This document shows positions 52,937 through 62,866 of a stretch of DNA of 64,000 bases, piece after piece. The stretch covers positions 62,001 to 126,000 of the forward strand of contig NZ_CP043311.1 of NCBI RefSeq assembly GCF_008807375.1, given 5' to 3'. Numbering within the stretch: position 1 is the first letter of the stretch; each line of letters begins with the position of its first letter. The notes below the pieces were generated by a model that searched no databases, was not told the DNA's origin, and was given only the letters and a program-made list of their open reading frames with translations. A program made the position numbers and the translations under genes. The stretch is from Pseudomonas lalkuanensis (lineage in GTDB: Bacteria; Pseudomonadota; Gammaproteobacteria; Pseudomonadales; Pseudomonadaceae).

Positions 52937-53956
52937 TCAGCTCCTGTGCTTCTGCCGGTACTCCCCCGGCGTCAGCCCGGTCCACTGGCGGAAGGCGCGG
53001 AAGAACACGCTGGGCTCGGAATAACCGAGCAGCACGGCGATGTCGGCAATCGGCAGGCGGCTTTCCTCCAGATGGCGCTCAGCCAGGTGGCGGCGGGTGT
53101 CGCTGAGCAGTTGCTGGTAGCTGCTGCCTTCTTCCGCCAGGCGCCGTTGCAAGGTTCGTTCGCTGATGCCGAGGGCCGCGGCCAGGGCGCTGCGGTCAGG
53201 TTCGCCACGGGCCAACTGGGCGCCGAGCAGGGCGACGACCCGCGCCCGTAATCCTTCGCTGGGCAGGCGTGCCAGCAGTGCCTCGGCGTGCTGGCGCAGC
53301 ACCGCCTGCAGTGGCGGGTTGGCCTGTTTCAGCGGCGCCGTGCGCAAGGCCAGGGGCAGTACCAGGGCGTAATCCTCCGCCTCGAACTGCAGCGGGCAGG
53401 CGAAACACTGCTGGTAAAGGCTGGTATCGGCCGGCGCCGCGTGCACGAAACAGGCCTTGAGCAGACGCAGGTCCGCCAGCAGCGGACGCATCAGCTCCAG
53501 CCAGAACGCCATCAGCGCCAGCACGCGTGCACGGGTTGCCGGCAGCGCCGGGTGCAGCGGACGGTACAGGGTCCAGAGCTCATCGCCACGCACTTCCAGG
53601 GCCAGGCTGCCGCCCTCGCCTACCAGCCGCTGGTAGCGCAATTCGGCCTCCAGCGCTTCGCCCAGGGTCGGGCTGCTCTGCAGCAGGTAGCCGAGCACGC
53701 TGAACTGGCCGGGCGCCAGGGCCCGGCCGATGGCCAGGCCCGGTTCGGGATGTGGCAGGCGGCTGTGGATGGTTCCCCAGAGTGCCTCCTGGGTGCTGAA
53801 GGGGATGCGCGCGTCCGGGTCGGCGAGGCGGCTTTCGTCGAGGCTGCTGGCGCGCAGCAGTTCCTCGCGGGCGAGGCCGAGCCCGGTGGCGGCGTGCAGG
53901 ACGGCCTGGGTCAGACTGGCGCTGACCGAGGCGCTGGAGGGGGCATGAGGCGTCAT
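52937..53956 (-). CDS. AraC-family transcriptional regulator (OruR-like)
   Basis: 339 aa. N-terminal arabinose_bd-type effector domain (1-230, with IPFSTQEALWGTIHSRLP) and C-terminal double helix-turn-helix: ISERTLQRRLAEEGSSYQQ and IADIAVLLGYSEPSVFFRAF. Such regulators often control a neighbouring gene for amino acid or lipid use. It follows the Na/Pi cotransporter gene by 45 bp on the same strand and faces the epimerase gene. Target unknown. Confidence 0.9.
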   Translation of the reverse strand: MTPHAPSSASVSASLTQAVLHAATGLGLAREELLRASSLDESRLADPDARIPFSTQEALWGTIHSRLPHPEPGLAIGRALAPGQFSVLGYLLQSSPTLGEALEAELRYQRLVGEGGSLALEVRGDELWTLYRPLHPALPATRARVLALMAFWLELMRPLLADLRLLKACFVHAAPADTSLYQQCFACPLQFEAEDYALVLPLALRTAPLKQANPPLQAVLRQHAEALLARLPSEGLRARVVALLGAQLARGEPDRSALAAALGISERTLQRRLAEEGSSYQQLLSDTRRHLAERHLEESRLPIADIAVLLGYSEPSVFFRAFRQWTGLTPGEYRQKHRS

Positions 53957-54001
53957 GCCCGGATTCTGCCCAAGCGGCCGGCACGCTGTGAAGCGCTTGA
54001 T

Positions 54002-55690
54002 TCAGCGATGCGAGCCGATCTCCGGTTCGAAGAAGTGCGAGGGCGCGGCAGGCGCGTGCTCGTCCTCGACTGCATCGGGGGCGTCCGGGTTGTCCAGCAC
54101 CGCATAGGCGATGGCGCAGAACAACGAGTTGAGACGCTTCATGTCGCCGATCAGGCCCAGGTGCAGCGCGCTGGTCTCGATGCTCTGCACCACTTGCTGG
54201 TGCAGCCGCGAGACGTGGGCGTGGGCAAAGCGCCGTTCGAGGATGCGGAAGCGCTGTTTGGCGCGGCGCAGGCGCTTGGCGTTTTCCAGGTCGCCATTGA
54301 GGAACACCGAGAGGGCCAGGTGCAGGTTCTCCACCAACTGGTCGTGGAGGCTGACGATCTCTCCCAGGCCTTCATCGGAGAAGGCCCGGCCCTGGGCGTT
54401 GTTCTTGCTCTGTACGTCGTCGAGCATGCGCTCGATGATGTCCCCGGCCTGCTCCAGGTTGATGGTCAGTTCGATGATTTCCGCCCAGCGCCGGCTGTCG
54501 CGCTCGCCCAGGTCTTCGCGGGGCATGCGCGCCAGGTAGAGCTTGATGGCGGTGTAGAGGGCGTCGATGTCGTCGTCGAGGCGGTGGATGTCCTTGCCCA
54601 GCAGCGGGTCGCCGCCGCGCAGCAGGTGCAGCAGGTTGTTCAGCATCTGCTCGACGATATCGCCCATGCGCAGGGTCTCGCGCACGGCATTGGCCAGCGC
54701 CAGGCTGGGGGTTTCCAGGTCGGCCGGGTCGAGGTGGCGCGGCTTGGCCACATCGTCGGGCTGCGGGCGGTCCGGCAGCAGCCAGTCGCAGAAGCGCGCC
54801 ATGGGCACTGTCAGCGGCAGGCAGAGGGTGCAGCGCACGCTGTTGTAGAGCAGGTGGAAGGCGATCACCAGTTCGGCGGTGGAGATCGGCCAGCTATCGA
54901 TCCAGTTGGCCAGCGGCCCCACCAGCGGCAGCACCAGGATGCAGCCGGCCAGCTTGAACAGCAGGCTGCCGAGGGCCACCCGGCGCCCCGCGGGGTTCTG
55001 CAGGCTGCTGCTGAGCAGCGCGAGTACGCCGCTGCCAAGGTTGGCGCCGATCACCAGGCAGAGCGCCACCTTGAGGGAGATCACCTTGGAGGCCGCCAGC
55101 GTCGCGGTGAGCAGCACGGCCGCCAGGCTGGAATAGGAGACCATGGCGAACAGCGCGCCGGTCAGGGCGTCCAGCAGCACGTCGCCGGTCAGCGAGGAGA
55201 ACAGCACCTTCACCCCCTTGGCGGTGGTGATGGGTTCGGCGGCGGCGATGATCAGCTGCAGGGCGAGGATGATCAGCCCGAGGCCGATGCCGACTCGCCC
55301 CAACTGCCCCAGGCGGGTCTGTTTGCGGGAGAGGAAGAAAATCACCCCGAAGAAGATCAGCAGCGGCGACAGCCAGGAAAGGTCCAGGGTCAGCACCCGG
55401 GCCATCAGCGCCGTACCGACGTCGGCGCCGAGCATGATCGCCAGCGCCGGCGCCAGCAGCATCAGGCCCTGGGCGACGAAGGAACTGACCAGCAGCGCGG
55501 TGGCGTTGCTGCTCTGCACCAGGGCGGTGACGCCGATACCCGAGGCGAAGGCCAGGGGCCGGCGGCGCACGCTGCGGCTGAGCAGGCGGCGCAGGTTGGA
55601 GCCGTACACGCGGAGAATGCCCGTTCGCACGATGTGCGTGCCCCAGATGAGCAGGGCGACGGCCGAGAGGAGATTGAGCAAGGTCAGCAT
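54002..55690 (-). CDS. Na/Pi cotransporter family protein with PhoU-like domain
   Basis: 562 aa. First 320 residues: about nine membrane helices with the inverted QSS repeats (VQSSNATALLVSSFVAQG, and SYSSLAAVLLTATLAASK) and GADVGTALM/GANLGSGVL. Last 220 residues: PhoU-type helical bundle (GDIVEQMLNNLLHLLR, LEQAGDIIERMLDDVQ). Takes up or exports phosphate with sodium. ATG at 55690 follows AGGAGG. Confidence 0.92.
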   Translation of the reverse strand: MLTLLNLLSAVALLIWGTHIVRTGILRVYGSNLRRLLSRSVRRRPLAFASGIGVTALVQSSNATALLVSSFVAQGLMLLAPALAIMLGADVGTALMARVLTLDLSWLSPLLIFFGVIFFLSRKQTRLGQLGRVGIGLGLIILALQLIIAAAEPITTAKGVKVLFSSLTGDVLLDALTGALFAMVSYSSLAAVLLTATLAASKVISLKVALCLVIGANLGSGVLALLSSSLQNPAGRRVALGSLLFKLAGCILVLPLVGPLANWIDSWPISTAELVIAFHLLYNSVRCTLCLPLTVPMARFCDWLLPDRPQPDDVAKPRHLDPADLETPSLALANAVRETLRMGDIVEQMLNNLLHLLRGGDPLLGKDIHRLDDDIDALYTAIKLYLARMPREDLGERDSRRWAEIIELTINLEQAGDIIERMLDDVQSKNNAQGRAFSDEGLGEIVSLHDQLVENLHLALSVFLNGDLENAKRLRRAKQRFRILERRFAHAHVSRLHQQVVQSIETSALHLGLIGDMKRLNSLFCAIAYAVLDNPDAPDAVEDEHAPAAPSHFFEPEIGSHR

Positions 55691-56008
55691 GGTGGCCCTC
55701 CTGGCGATCTCGAAGGCCGCTGTGTCCGTGGGCGGGAAAACAGCGGCCCAGTCAGGCGAGTTGCAACAAGATTGTCATCGTTGGACCGTCCCGGCCCTGG
55801 CTGATTACCGTTGCCTGCCTGAGTTTTCTTTACATGGTGACAAGTAAAGCCCGTCTCCGGGGTTTGTGCTCGTTGTCGATCAATAAGTTGGCGCAAAAAG
55901 CTGAGGTGGTTTCCGCATGGGATTTCCGGGCCCCATGGTGCGTGATGGGGGCGACCGTCGCCCGGCCCGGCTGCTAACCTGTGCCCACCTTCAGCAAGCG
56001 GCGCCCCC
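55691..56008. other. Divergent intergenic region Na/Pi cotransporter / recC (318 bp)
   Basis: No gene seen. It should hold promoters for both flanking genes. CTTTAC (55828-55833) and GTAAAG (55844-55849) form a dyad around 10 bases; it is too short to call an operator. I see no convincing PHO box. Confidence 0.5.
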
Positions 56009-59000
56009 ATGCTCAACCTCTACCACGCCAATGACCTGGAAAGCCTCGGCGAGCTGGCCTGCACCCTGCTCGCGCAACCCCAGCAGGACCCGCTGGCACC
56101 CGCCAGGGTGGTGGTGCCGAGCCAGGGAATGGGGCGCTGGCTGACCCTGCAACTGGCGCGCAAGCAAGGCATCGCCATGCACCTGGATATCCAGCTGCCG
56201 GCGCGTTTCGTCTGGGATGTCACCCGCCTGGTGCTCGGCGAGCTGCCGCCGCAATCGGCCTTCAACCCGGTCACCCTGGGCTGGCGCCTCTACGACTGGC
56301 TCTGCGAGACGGACAACCTGGCCCGCGCGCCGCGCCTGGCACAGTACCTTGAGGGCGGCGACGAACGCCGCCGGCTGACCCTGGCCTCGCGCATCGCCGA
56401 CGTCTTCGACCAGTACCTGCTCTACCGCGACGACTGGCTCGATGCCTGGGAACGCGGCGAGCTGCTCGGGTTGGGCGCGGATGAGGAATGGCAGGCCCTG
56501 CTCTGGCGCGAACTCACCGCCGATGGCCACCCGCACCGCGCACGCCTGTTGGGCGACCTGCTGGCGCGACTGCATGATGGCGCTCCTGTCGAGGGGCTGC
56601 CGGAGCGGCTGGTGGTGTTCGGCATCAGCAGCCTGCCGCCGCACCACATGCGCGTGCTCGAAGGTCTGGCGCGGCATTGCCAGGTGATCCTCTTCGCCCT
56701 CAACCCCTGCCGCGAAGCCTGGGGCGATATCCGTGACATCCGCGAGCTGGCTAAACTGCCGGAGCCGGGCATCGACGACTGGTACCTGGATGTCGGCCAC
56801 CCGCTGCTGGCCAGCCTTGGCAAGCAGGGCCGCGATTTCTTCGATGGCCTCTTCGCCCTGGGCGGCCAGGAAGTCGGCGTCTATGCCGAGGACGAGGACC
56901 TGCACGACAGCAGCCTGCTGCGCGCCGTGCAGAACGACATCCTGTGCCTGCGCACCCGCCGTCCCGAAGAGCGCATGGTCCTGCGCGAAGACGACCGCTC
57001 CCTGGAAGTGCACCTCTGCCACTCGCCCCTGCGTGAAGTGGAGGTGCTGCATGACCAGCTGCTGGCGCGCTTCAAGGCCGACCCCGGCCTCACGCCGGAC
57101 CAGGTGGTGGTGCTGACCCCTGACATCGAGCGCTACGCCCCTTATATCGAGGCCGTGTTCGCCCCCCGGGAAGGCGTGCCGCGCATTCCCTTCAGCCTCG
57201 CCGATCGCAGCCTGCGCGCCGAGCTGCCGCTGGTGGAAGCCTTCCTCGCGCTGCTGGAGCTGCCCCAGAGCCGTTTCGCTGCCGAAGAGCTGCTCGCCTG
57301 GCTGGAGCAGCCCGCCCTGGCCGCCCGTGCCGGCATCGAGAACGAGGACCTGCCACTGCTGCGCGACTGGCTGCGCGACGCTGGTGTGCGCTGGGGCCGC
57401 GACGGCGCCCACCGCGCACGGCTGGGGTTGCCGGAGGAAGGTGCCTTCAGCTGGCGCCAGGGCCTTGATCGCCTGCTGCTGGGCTTCGCCGCGCCGCCGC
57501 AACTGGCCGGCGACGCTCCGCCCCTGCTCGGCGACAGCTGGCCGCTGGATGCCCTGGAAGGGGCGCGCGCACAGCTGCTCGGCCGCCTCGCCGGTTTCGT
57601 CCAGCGCCTCAGTGCCCTGGCTGACGACATGGCCCGGCCACGGCCGCTGGCCGACTGGGCGGAAACCCTGCAGGGCCTGATCGACCAGCTGTTCGACGAG
57701 CGCGAGGCCGGCGATACCTTGTTGCTGTTGTCCCAGGCCTGCGGCGCCCTGCGCGAACAGGCAGAGGCCGCCGGCATCGAGCGTCCGCTGGAACTGGCCC
57801 TGGTGCGCCAGCACCTGGTGGCCGCCCTGGACCAGGGCAGTGGCGCCTCGGGCTTCCTCACCGGTGCCGTGACCTTCTGCACCATGGTGCCCATGCGCAG
57901 CCTGCCGTTCCGCCAGGTCTGCCTGCTGGGCCTGGACGACGGTGCCTTCCCGCGCCGCACTCCGGCTGCCGGCTTCGACCTGATCGCCCGCAAACCCCGG
58001 CGCGGCGATCGCGCCCGACGTCTCGACGATCGCTACCTGCTGCTGGAAACCCTGCAATCGGCGCGCGATGGCCTGTACTTGAGCTTCGTTGGCCGCGATC
58101 CCCGGGATAACGCCCACCTGCCGCCCTCGGTGCTGGTCAGCGAGTTGCTGGAAACCATCGACGTCACTGCCACCGCGGGTGAGCGCAAGGCGAGCGAACG
58201 CGTGCTGGTGGCCCATCCACTGCAACCCTTCGCCTCGGCCAACTTCGCCGGTGGCCAGTGGGCCGGTTTTGCCGCGCCCTGGTTCCGCGCCGCGAGCCGC
58301 CTGGCGGAAACCCCGCAGCCGGCCGCCGCGCCCTTCGCTTTGCCCCTGCCGGAGCCCGGCGCCGACTGGCTGACCCTGGAGCCGTCGCAACTGATCCAGT
58401 GCTTCCGCCACCCGGCGCGCTTCCTGCTCGAACAGCGTCTGGGACTGCGCCTGGCAGAAGCCGAGGAAGCCCTGGCCGGGGACGAGCCTTTCAGCCTCGA
58501 AGGTCCGGCCTGGCGCGGCCTGCGCCAGCTGGCGCTGGATGCCGTGGAACGTGGCTGGAGCGAGGAGGCTGAAAAACGCATTGCCCGGGCCGCTGGCTGG
58601 CTGCCGGTGGGCGAGGTGGGGCACGCGCTCTGGGGCCAATTGCGCGGCCCGGTGCGCGCCTTCGCCCCGCGCCTGTTCGAGGCACGCCCGGATGCCGTGC
58701 CGCAGCCGCTACTGGTGGATATCGAGCTGGCCGGTGTGCGCATCCACGGCTGGCTTGACGGCGTCACCCCGGACGGCCTGTTCGGCTGGCGCCTGAATCG
58801 CCTCGGCGAATGGGAGCTGGCGCCCTTCTGGCTGCGTCACCTGCTGCTCAACCTGGCTGCCACGCCCGGCATCGCCCGCGACAGCCGGCTGCTGTCCCCG
58901 GCCGGCGACTGGCAGGCCGGTCCCCTGGCCAACGCCCGCGAGTTGCTGGAGCCCTGGCTGCAGGCTTACCGCGAGGCCCTGTGCGCGCCCCTGCCCTTGC

Positions 59001-59254
59001 TCACCAAGGCCAGCTACGGCTTCGCCCATGGCCTGCGCAAGCCGGGCCGCAAGGAGCCGATCGACGCCGCCCGCGACAAGGCCCGCGTGGCCTGGGAAGG
59101 CCTCGACTTCGGCCCGGTGGGCGAATCCCGTGACCCCTGGTACGCCCTCGCCTTCCGCGACCGCGAACCCCTGGGAGAACGCTTCGAGCAACTCGCCGAA
59201 ACCCTCTACGGTCCGGCCCTGGACGCTCTGGCGGGAGGTGACGATGAAGAGTGA
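56009..59254 (+). CDS. recC: Exodeoxyribonuclease V subunit gamma (RecC)
   Basis: 1081 aa (E. coli RecC 1122). RecC holds RecB and RecD, splits the duplex and reads the Chi site. N-terminal block VVVPSQGMGRWLTLQLARKQGIAM and the later GAVTFCTMVPMRSLPFRQVCLLGLDDGAFP are typical. No Walker motif is expected, since its helicase-like domains are inactive. ATG at 56009 has a poor ribosome site. Order recC-recB-recD is as in other Pseudomonas. Confidence 0.95.
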   Translation: MLNLYHANDLESLGELACTLLAQPQQDPLAPARVVVPSQGMGRWLTLQLARKQGIAMHLDIQLPARFVWDVTRLVLGELPPQSAFNPVTLGWRLYDWLCETDNLARAPRLAQYLEGGDERRRLTLASRIADVFDQYLLYRDDWLDAWERGELLGLGADEEWQALLWRELTADGHPHRARLLGDLLARLHDGAPVEGLPERLVVFGISSLPPHHMRVLEGLARHCQVILFALNPCREAWGDIRDIRELAKLPEPGIDDWYLDVGHPLLASLGKQGRDFFDGLFALGGQEVGVYAEDEDLHDSSLLRAVQNDILCLRTRRPEERMVLREDDRSLEVHLCHSPLREVEVLHDQLLARFKADPGLTPDQVVVLTPDIERYAPYIEAVFAPREGVPRIPFSLADRSLRAELPLVEAFLALLELPQSRFAAEELLAWLEQPALAARAGIENEDLPLLRDWLRDAGVRWGRDGAHRARLGLPEEGAFSWRQGLDRLLLGFAAPPQLAGDAPPLLGDSWPLDALEGARAQLLGRLAGFVQRLSALADDMARPRPLADWAETLQGLIDQLFDEREAGDTLLLLSQACGALREQAEAAGIERPLELALVRQHLVAALDQGSGASGFLTGAVTFCTMVPMRSLPFRQVCLLGLDDGAFPRRTPAAGFDLIARKPRRGDRARRLDDRYLLLETLQSARDGLYLSFVGRDPRDNAHLPPSVLVSELLETIDVTATAGERKASERVLVAHPLQPFASANFAGGQWAGFAAPWFRAASRLAETPQPAAAPFALPLPEPGADWLTLEPSQLIQCFRHPARFLLEQRLGLRLAEAEEALAGDEPFSLEGPAWRGLRQLALDAVERGWSEEAEKRIARAAGWLPVGEVGHALWGQLRGPVRAFAPRLFEARPDAVPQPLLVDIELAGVRIHGWLDGVTPDGLFGWRLNRLGEWELAPFWLRHLLLNLAATPGIARDSRLLSPAGDWQAGPLANARELLEPWLQAYREALCAPLPLLTKASYGFAHGLRKPGRKEPIDAARDKARVAWEGLDFGPVGESRDPWYALAFRDREPLGERFEQLAETLYGPALDALAGGDDEE

Positions 59255-59260
59255 TCGCCA

Positions 59261-59289
59261 GCTCCCTGAGGGAGCCAATTCATTCGCGA
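59261..59289. repeat. Relict REPIN half in the recC-recB gap
   Basis: GCTCCCTGAGGGAGC (59261-59275) is a small hairpin whose right side runs into GGAGCCAATTCATTCGCGA (59271-59289), one mutated arm of the GAATTCATTCGCGA repeat. A further hairpin CCGCAGGCCTGCCCTGCGG follows near 59296. Confidence 0.6.
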
Positions 59290-59338
59290 TGCAGGCCGCA
59301 GGCCTGCCCTGCGGCCTCGTCATCGGCAAGGAGCACCC

Positions 59339-62300
59339 ATGAGCCTCGACCTGCTCAAGGACCCCTTCACCGGCCGCAGCCTGATCGAGGCCAGCGCCGG
59401 CACGGGCAAGACCTGGACCCTCACCGCCCTGTACGCGCGCCTGTTGCTGGAACGCCAGCTGGGTGTCGGGCAGATCCTCGTGGTGACCTACACCACGGCG
59501 GCTACCGCCGAGTTGCGCGAGCGCATCCGTGCCCGTCTGGCAGCCTTGCTGGCCATGTACGAAGGCGCTCCGGCAGCCGATCCGGTACTGGCCGGATTGC
59601 ATGCGCAGTACCCGGGCGAGGACGCCCATCGCCGTCTGTTGCTGGCCGTCCACGGATTCGACGAGGCGGCCATCTTCACCATCCACGGCTTCTGCCAGCG
59701 CGCCCTGCAGGACGCCGCCTTCGAAGCCGGCGGAGATTTCGACAGTGAGCTGTCCACCGACGACCGCGAAGTGCTGGACGCGCTGCTCGCCGACCTCTGG
59801 CGGCGCGAGCTGGCGGACGCAGAACCGGCCTGGGCGCGTTTCCTGGCGCAGAAACGCATCACGCCGGCCTGGTTGCGCCAGCGCCTGCGTTCGCACCTGG
59901 GCAAGCCGTACCTGCGTGTCGAGCCCCGTGACCTGAAAGCGGGAGACCTGTCCGCCGCCAGCGAAGCCTGGAGCCATGCCCAGAGCTTCTGGCAGCGCCT
60001 GGGCAGCGAGTGCGTGGCCCAGCTTGCGCAGCTCGACAGCCTCAACAAGCGCAGTTACGACGCCGCCAAGTTCGCCCTGTGGCAAACCGAACTGGATGCC
60101 TACTTCGCCGATCCGGCTGCCCTCTTCGCCCCGCCGACCGGATTGGAAAAGCTGGGCACCGAGGCCTTGGCCAAGGCCACCCGGAAGGGCTTCGATGCGC
60201 CGGATCACGCGGTCTGCGCCGCGCTGCAGGGCCTCTTCGACGCCTTGCAGGAAGCTGTTCCAGCCGGTGAGGAGCGCCTGATCGACCTGCAGGTGCGCCT
60301 GCTGCAGACCCTCAACCGCGAGTTGCCGGCCCGCAAGGCGGCCCAGCGCCTGCTGGCCTTCGACGATCTGCTCAACCGCCTCGACGATGCCTTGCGCGGT
60401 CCGGCCGGCGAAGCCCTCGGCCAGGCCCTGCGCGAGCGCTATCCGGTGGCGCTGATCGACGAATTCCAGGACACCGACCCGGTGCAGTACGCCATCTTCC
60501 ACCGGGTGTACGAGCACCAGGGAGACCTTTGCTTCGTCGGTGATCCCAAGCAGGCCATCTACGCCTTCCGTGGCGCCGACCTCGCCACCTACCTCAAGGC
60601 CCGCGACGAGGCCGCGCGGCAGTACAGCCTGGACACCAACCACCGCTCCACGCCGCAGCTGATCGCCGCCCTCAACCAGGTGTTCGACCGACCCCTGCCC
60701 TTTGCCGAGCCCGGACTGGACTACCCACCGGTGGGCGCCAGCAGCAAGGCTCGTGCGCACCTGGTGCTGCCCGAAACCGGTGCGCCGCTGGAGCTGGTGT
60801 GGCTGGGGGACGAGCCGATCGGCAAGGGCGATGCGGGGCGCGCGGTGGCCAGCGATACCGCGCGACGCATCGCTGGCCTCCTGGCTGCCAGTGCCCGTGG
60901 TGAAGCCTATTTCGACGAAGATGGCGTACGTTCGCCCCTCAAGGGTGGGGACATCGCCGTGCTGGTGGCCAGCCACCGCCAGGCCGGTGATGTCGCCGCC
61001 GAACTCGCCGCCCGTGGCGTACCCAGCGTACGCCGGGGGCGGGACAGCGTCTGGCACAGCGAAGAGGCCGAGGAACTGGCGGCAGTGCTCGCCGCCTATG
61101 CCGAACCCGGTCGCGAAGGTGTGCTGCGCTACGCCCTGTCCACTCGCCTGCTGGGCCGCGATGCCCAGCAACTGGCGCGCTGCCAGGACGACGAGCACGC
61201 CTGGGACGAGGAGCGCGAGAACGCCGAGCGCTATCATCAGCTCTGGCAGCAGCAAGGCTTCATGCGTGCCTTCCGCGCCTGGCTCGATGAGCAGGGCGTG
61301 GCCGAACGCCTGATCGCCCTGCCCGACGGCGAGCGGCGCCTGACCAACCTCCTCCACCTGGCCGAACTGTTGCAGACCGAAAGTCTCCAGCGCCCCGGAC
61401 TGGAGCCGCTTCTGGCCTGGTTCAACGCCCAGCGCGTCGCCGAGAGCCATGGCGACGATGCCCTGCTGCGCCTGGAGAGCGATGCCGAACGGGTGCAGAT
61501 CGTCACCGTGCACACCAGCAAGGGTCTGGAGTACCCGCTGGTGTTCTGCCCCTACCTCTGGGACGGCGCCCTGCTGCGCCGCGATGAGGACATCACCTGC
61601 CACGCCGAGGACGGCACGCCGCTGCTGGACCTTGGTGGCGAGCACCTCGACGAGCACCGCGCCGTGGCCCGCCGCGAGCGCTTCGCCGAGCGTCTGCGCC
61701 TGGCCTACGTGGCGCTGACCCGTGCTCGCGACCGCCTGTGGATCCATTGGGGGCCAGTGGCCCTGCCCAAGGCGAAGAAGGACGGCGAGCTGCCGGAAGA
61801 CGGCCTGCACAGCTGCGCCCTCGCCTGGTTGCTGCACGGCCGCGAACTGGACGAGGCCGACGTGCTCGGCGCCCTCGCCCACCATATGGCCGTCCGGGAT
61901 GGCGCGGCCCTGCGCGCCGAGCTCGAAGCCCTGGCCGGAGCCAGCCGGGGCCAGATCGCCGTGGTGCCGCCCCAGGTCGAGGAAGCCAATGCGCAGGGCG
62001 AGTCCCGTGCCCTGCCGCCGGCCGGACTGGCGACCCTGGAGCGCACCCTGGCCAGCGCCTGGCGGGTGGGCAGCTTCTCCGGCCTGGCTGCTGGTATGCA
62101 CATGGAAGCACCCGACCGCGATGGCCTGGTGGTGCCGCCGGCCACCGAACCGGGCAGCGGCTTCTTCGCCTTTCCCCGTGGCGCCCGGGCCGGTACCTGC
62201 CTGCACGCCGTGCTGGAGGACTGGATGCGTGGCGAAGGCGAGCTGCCGGCGCTGGTGCAGAAGCATCTGCAGGGCCACGGCCTGCCCGATAGCTGGGTGG

Positions 62301-62866
62301 AGATCGCCAGCGACCATCTGCAGCGGGTGCTGGATACCGACCTGGACGGCCGGGGCCTGCGCCTGTCGGCCCTTGCCGCCAATCGCCGCTTGCCGGAGCT
62401 GGGCTTCACCTTCCCCGTGGCCGGGCTGGATGTGGGGCGCCTGCGGGCGATCCTCGCCGACCCCGCCCATGGCCTGCCGGAAGTGATGCGCGTGGCTGCC
62501 GAGCGCCTGGAGTTCGATACCCTCAAGGGCTTCATGAAGGGCTTCATCGACCTGACCTTCGAGCACGACGGGCGCTGGTACATCGCTGACTACAAGTCCA
62601 ACTGGCTCGGCCCGGATGCCAGTTACTATGGCGGCGAGCGCCTGGAGCAGGCCATCGCCGCCGAGCACTACCACCTGCAGTACCTGATCTACCTGGTGGC
62701 GCTGCGGCGCTTCCTGCGCCAGCGGCTGGATGGTTTCGCCAGCGGGCAGCTCGGCGGCGCCTGGTACCTGTTCCTGCGCGGCATGCCGGATTCCGGGGTG
62801 TTCTTCCATCGTCCCGCCGACAGCCTGCTGGATGCGCTGGACCTGCTGTTCGAGGAGGGCCGCTGA
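59339..62866 (+). CDS. recB: Exodeoxyribonuclease V subunit beta (RecB)
   Basis: 1175 aa. 3'-5' helicase and the nuclease of the complex. Walker A ASAGTGKT (18-25), Walker B LIDEFQDTDPVQ, motif V VHTSKGLEYPLVF, motif VI VALTRARDRLWI, and the C-terminal nuclease with YIADYKSNW. All motifs are intact. ATG at 59339 follows AAGGAG, 84 bp after the recC stop. Its stop overlaps the recD start (TGATG). Confidence 0.96.
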   Translation: MSLDLLKDPFTGRSLIEASAGTGKTWTLTALYARLLLERQLGVGQILVVTYTTAATAELRERIRARLAALLAMYEGAPAADPVLAGLHAQYPGEDAHRRLLLAVHGFDEAAIFTIHGFCQRALQDAAFEAGGDFDSELSTDDREVLDALLADLWRRELADAEPAWARFLAQKRITPAWLRQRLRSHLGKPYLRVEPRDLKAGDLSAASEAWSHAQSFWQRLGSECVAQLAQLDSLNKRSYDAAKFALWQTELDAYFADPAALFAPPTGLEKLGTEALAKATRKGFDAPDHAVCAALQGLFDALQEAVPAGEERLIDLQVRLLQTLNRELPARKAAQRLLAFDDLLNRLDDALRGPAGEALGQALRERYPVALIDEFQDTDPVQYAIFHRVYEHQGDLCFVGDPKQAIYAFRGADLATYLKARDEAARQYSLDTNHRSTPQLIAALNQVFDRPLPFAEPGLDYPPVGASSKARAHLVLPETGAPLELVWLGDEPIGKGDAGRAVASDTARRIAGLLAASARGEAYFDEDGVRSPLKGGDIAVLVASHRQAGDVAAELAARGVPSVRRGRDSVWHSEEAEELAAVLAAYAEPGREGVLRYALSTRLLGRDAQQLARCQDDEHAWDEERENAERYHQLWQQQGFMRAFRAWLDEQGVAERLIALPDGERRLTNLLHLAELLQTESLQRPGLEPLLAWFNAQRVAESHGDDALLRLESDAERVQIVTVHTSKGLEYPLVFCPYLWDGALLRRDEDITCHAEDGTPLLDLGGEHLDEHRAVARRERFAERLRLAYVALTRARDRLWIHWGPVALPKAKKDGELPEDGLHSCALAWLLHGRELDEADVLGALAHHMAVRDGAALRAELEALAGASRGQIAVVPPQVEEANAQGESRALPPAGLATLERTLASAWRVGSFSGLAAGMHMEAPDRDGLVVPPATEPGSGFFAFPRGARAGTCLHAVLEDWMRGEGELPALVQKHLQGHGLPDSWVEIASDHLQRVLDTDLDGRGLRLSALAANRRLPELGFTFPVAGLDVGRLRAILADPAHGLPEVMRVAAERLEFDTLKGFMKGFIDLTFEHDGRWYIADYKSNWLGPDASYYGGERLEQAIAAEHYHLQYLIYLVALRRFLRQRLDGFASGQLGGAWYLFLRGMPDSGVFFHRPADSLLDALDLLFEEGR

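Noticed and set aside
55780..55800. PHO box upstream of the Na/Pi cotransporter
   Set aside because: Only a loose match (one TGTCAT-like half near TTGTCATCG); the second half is not recognisable.
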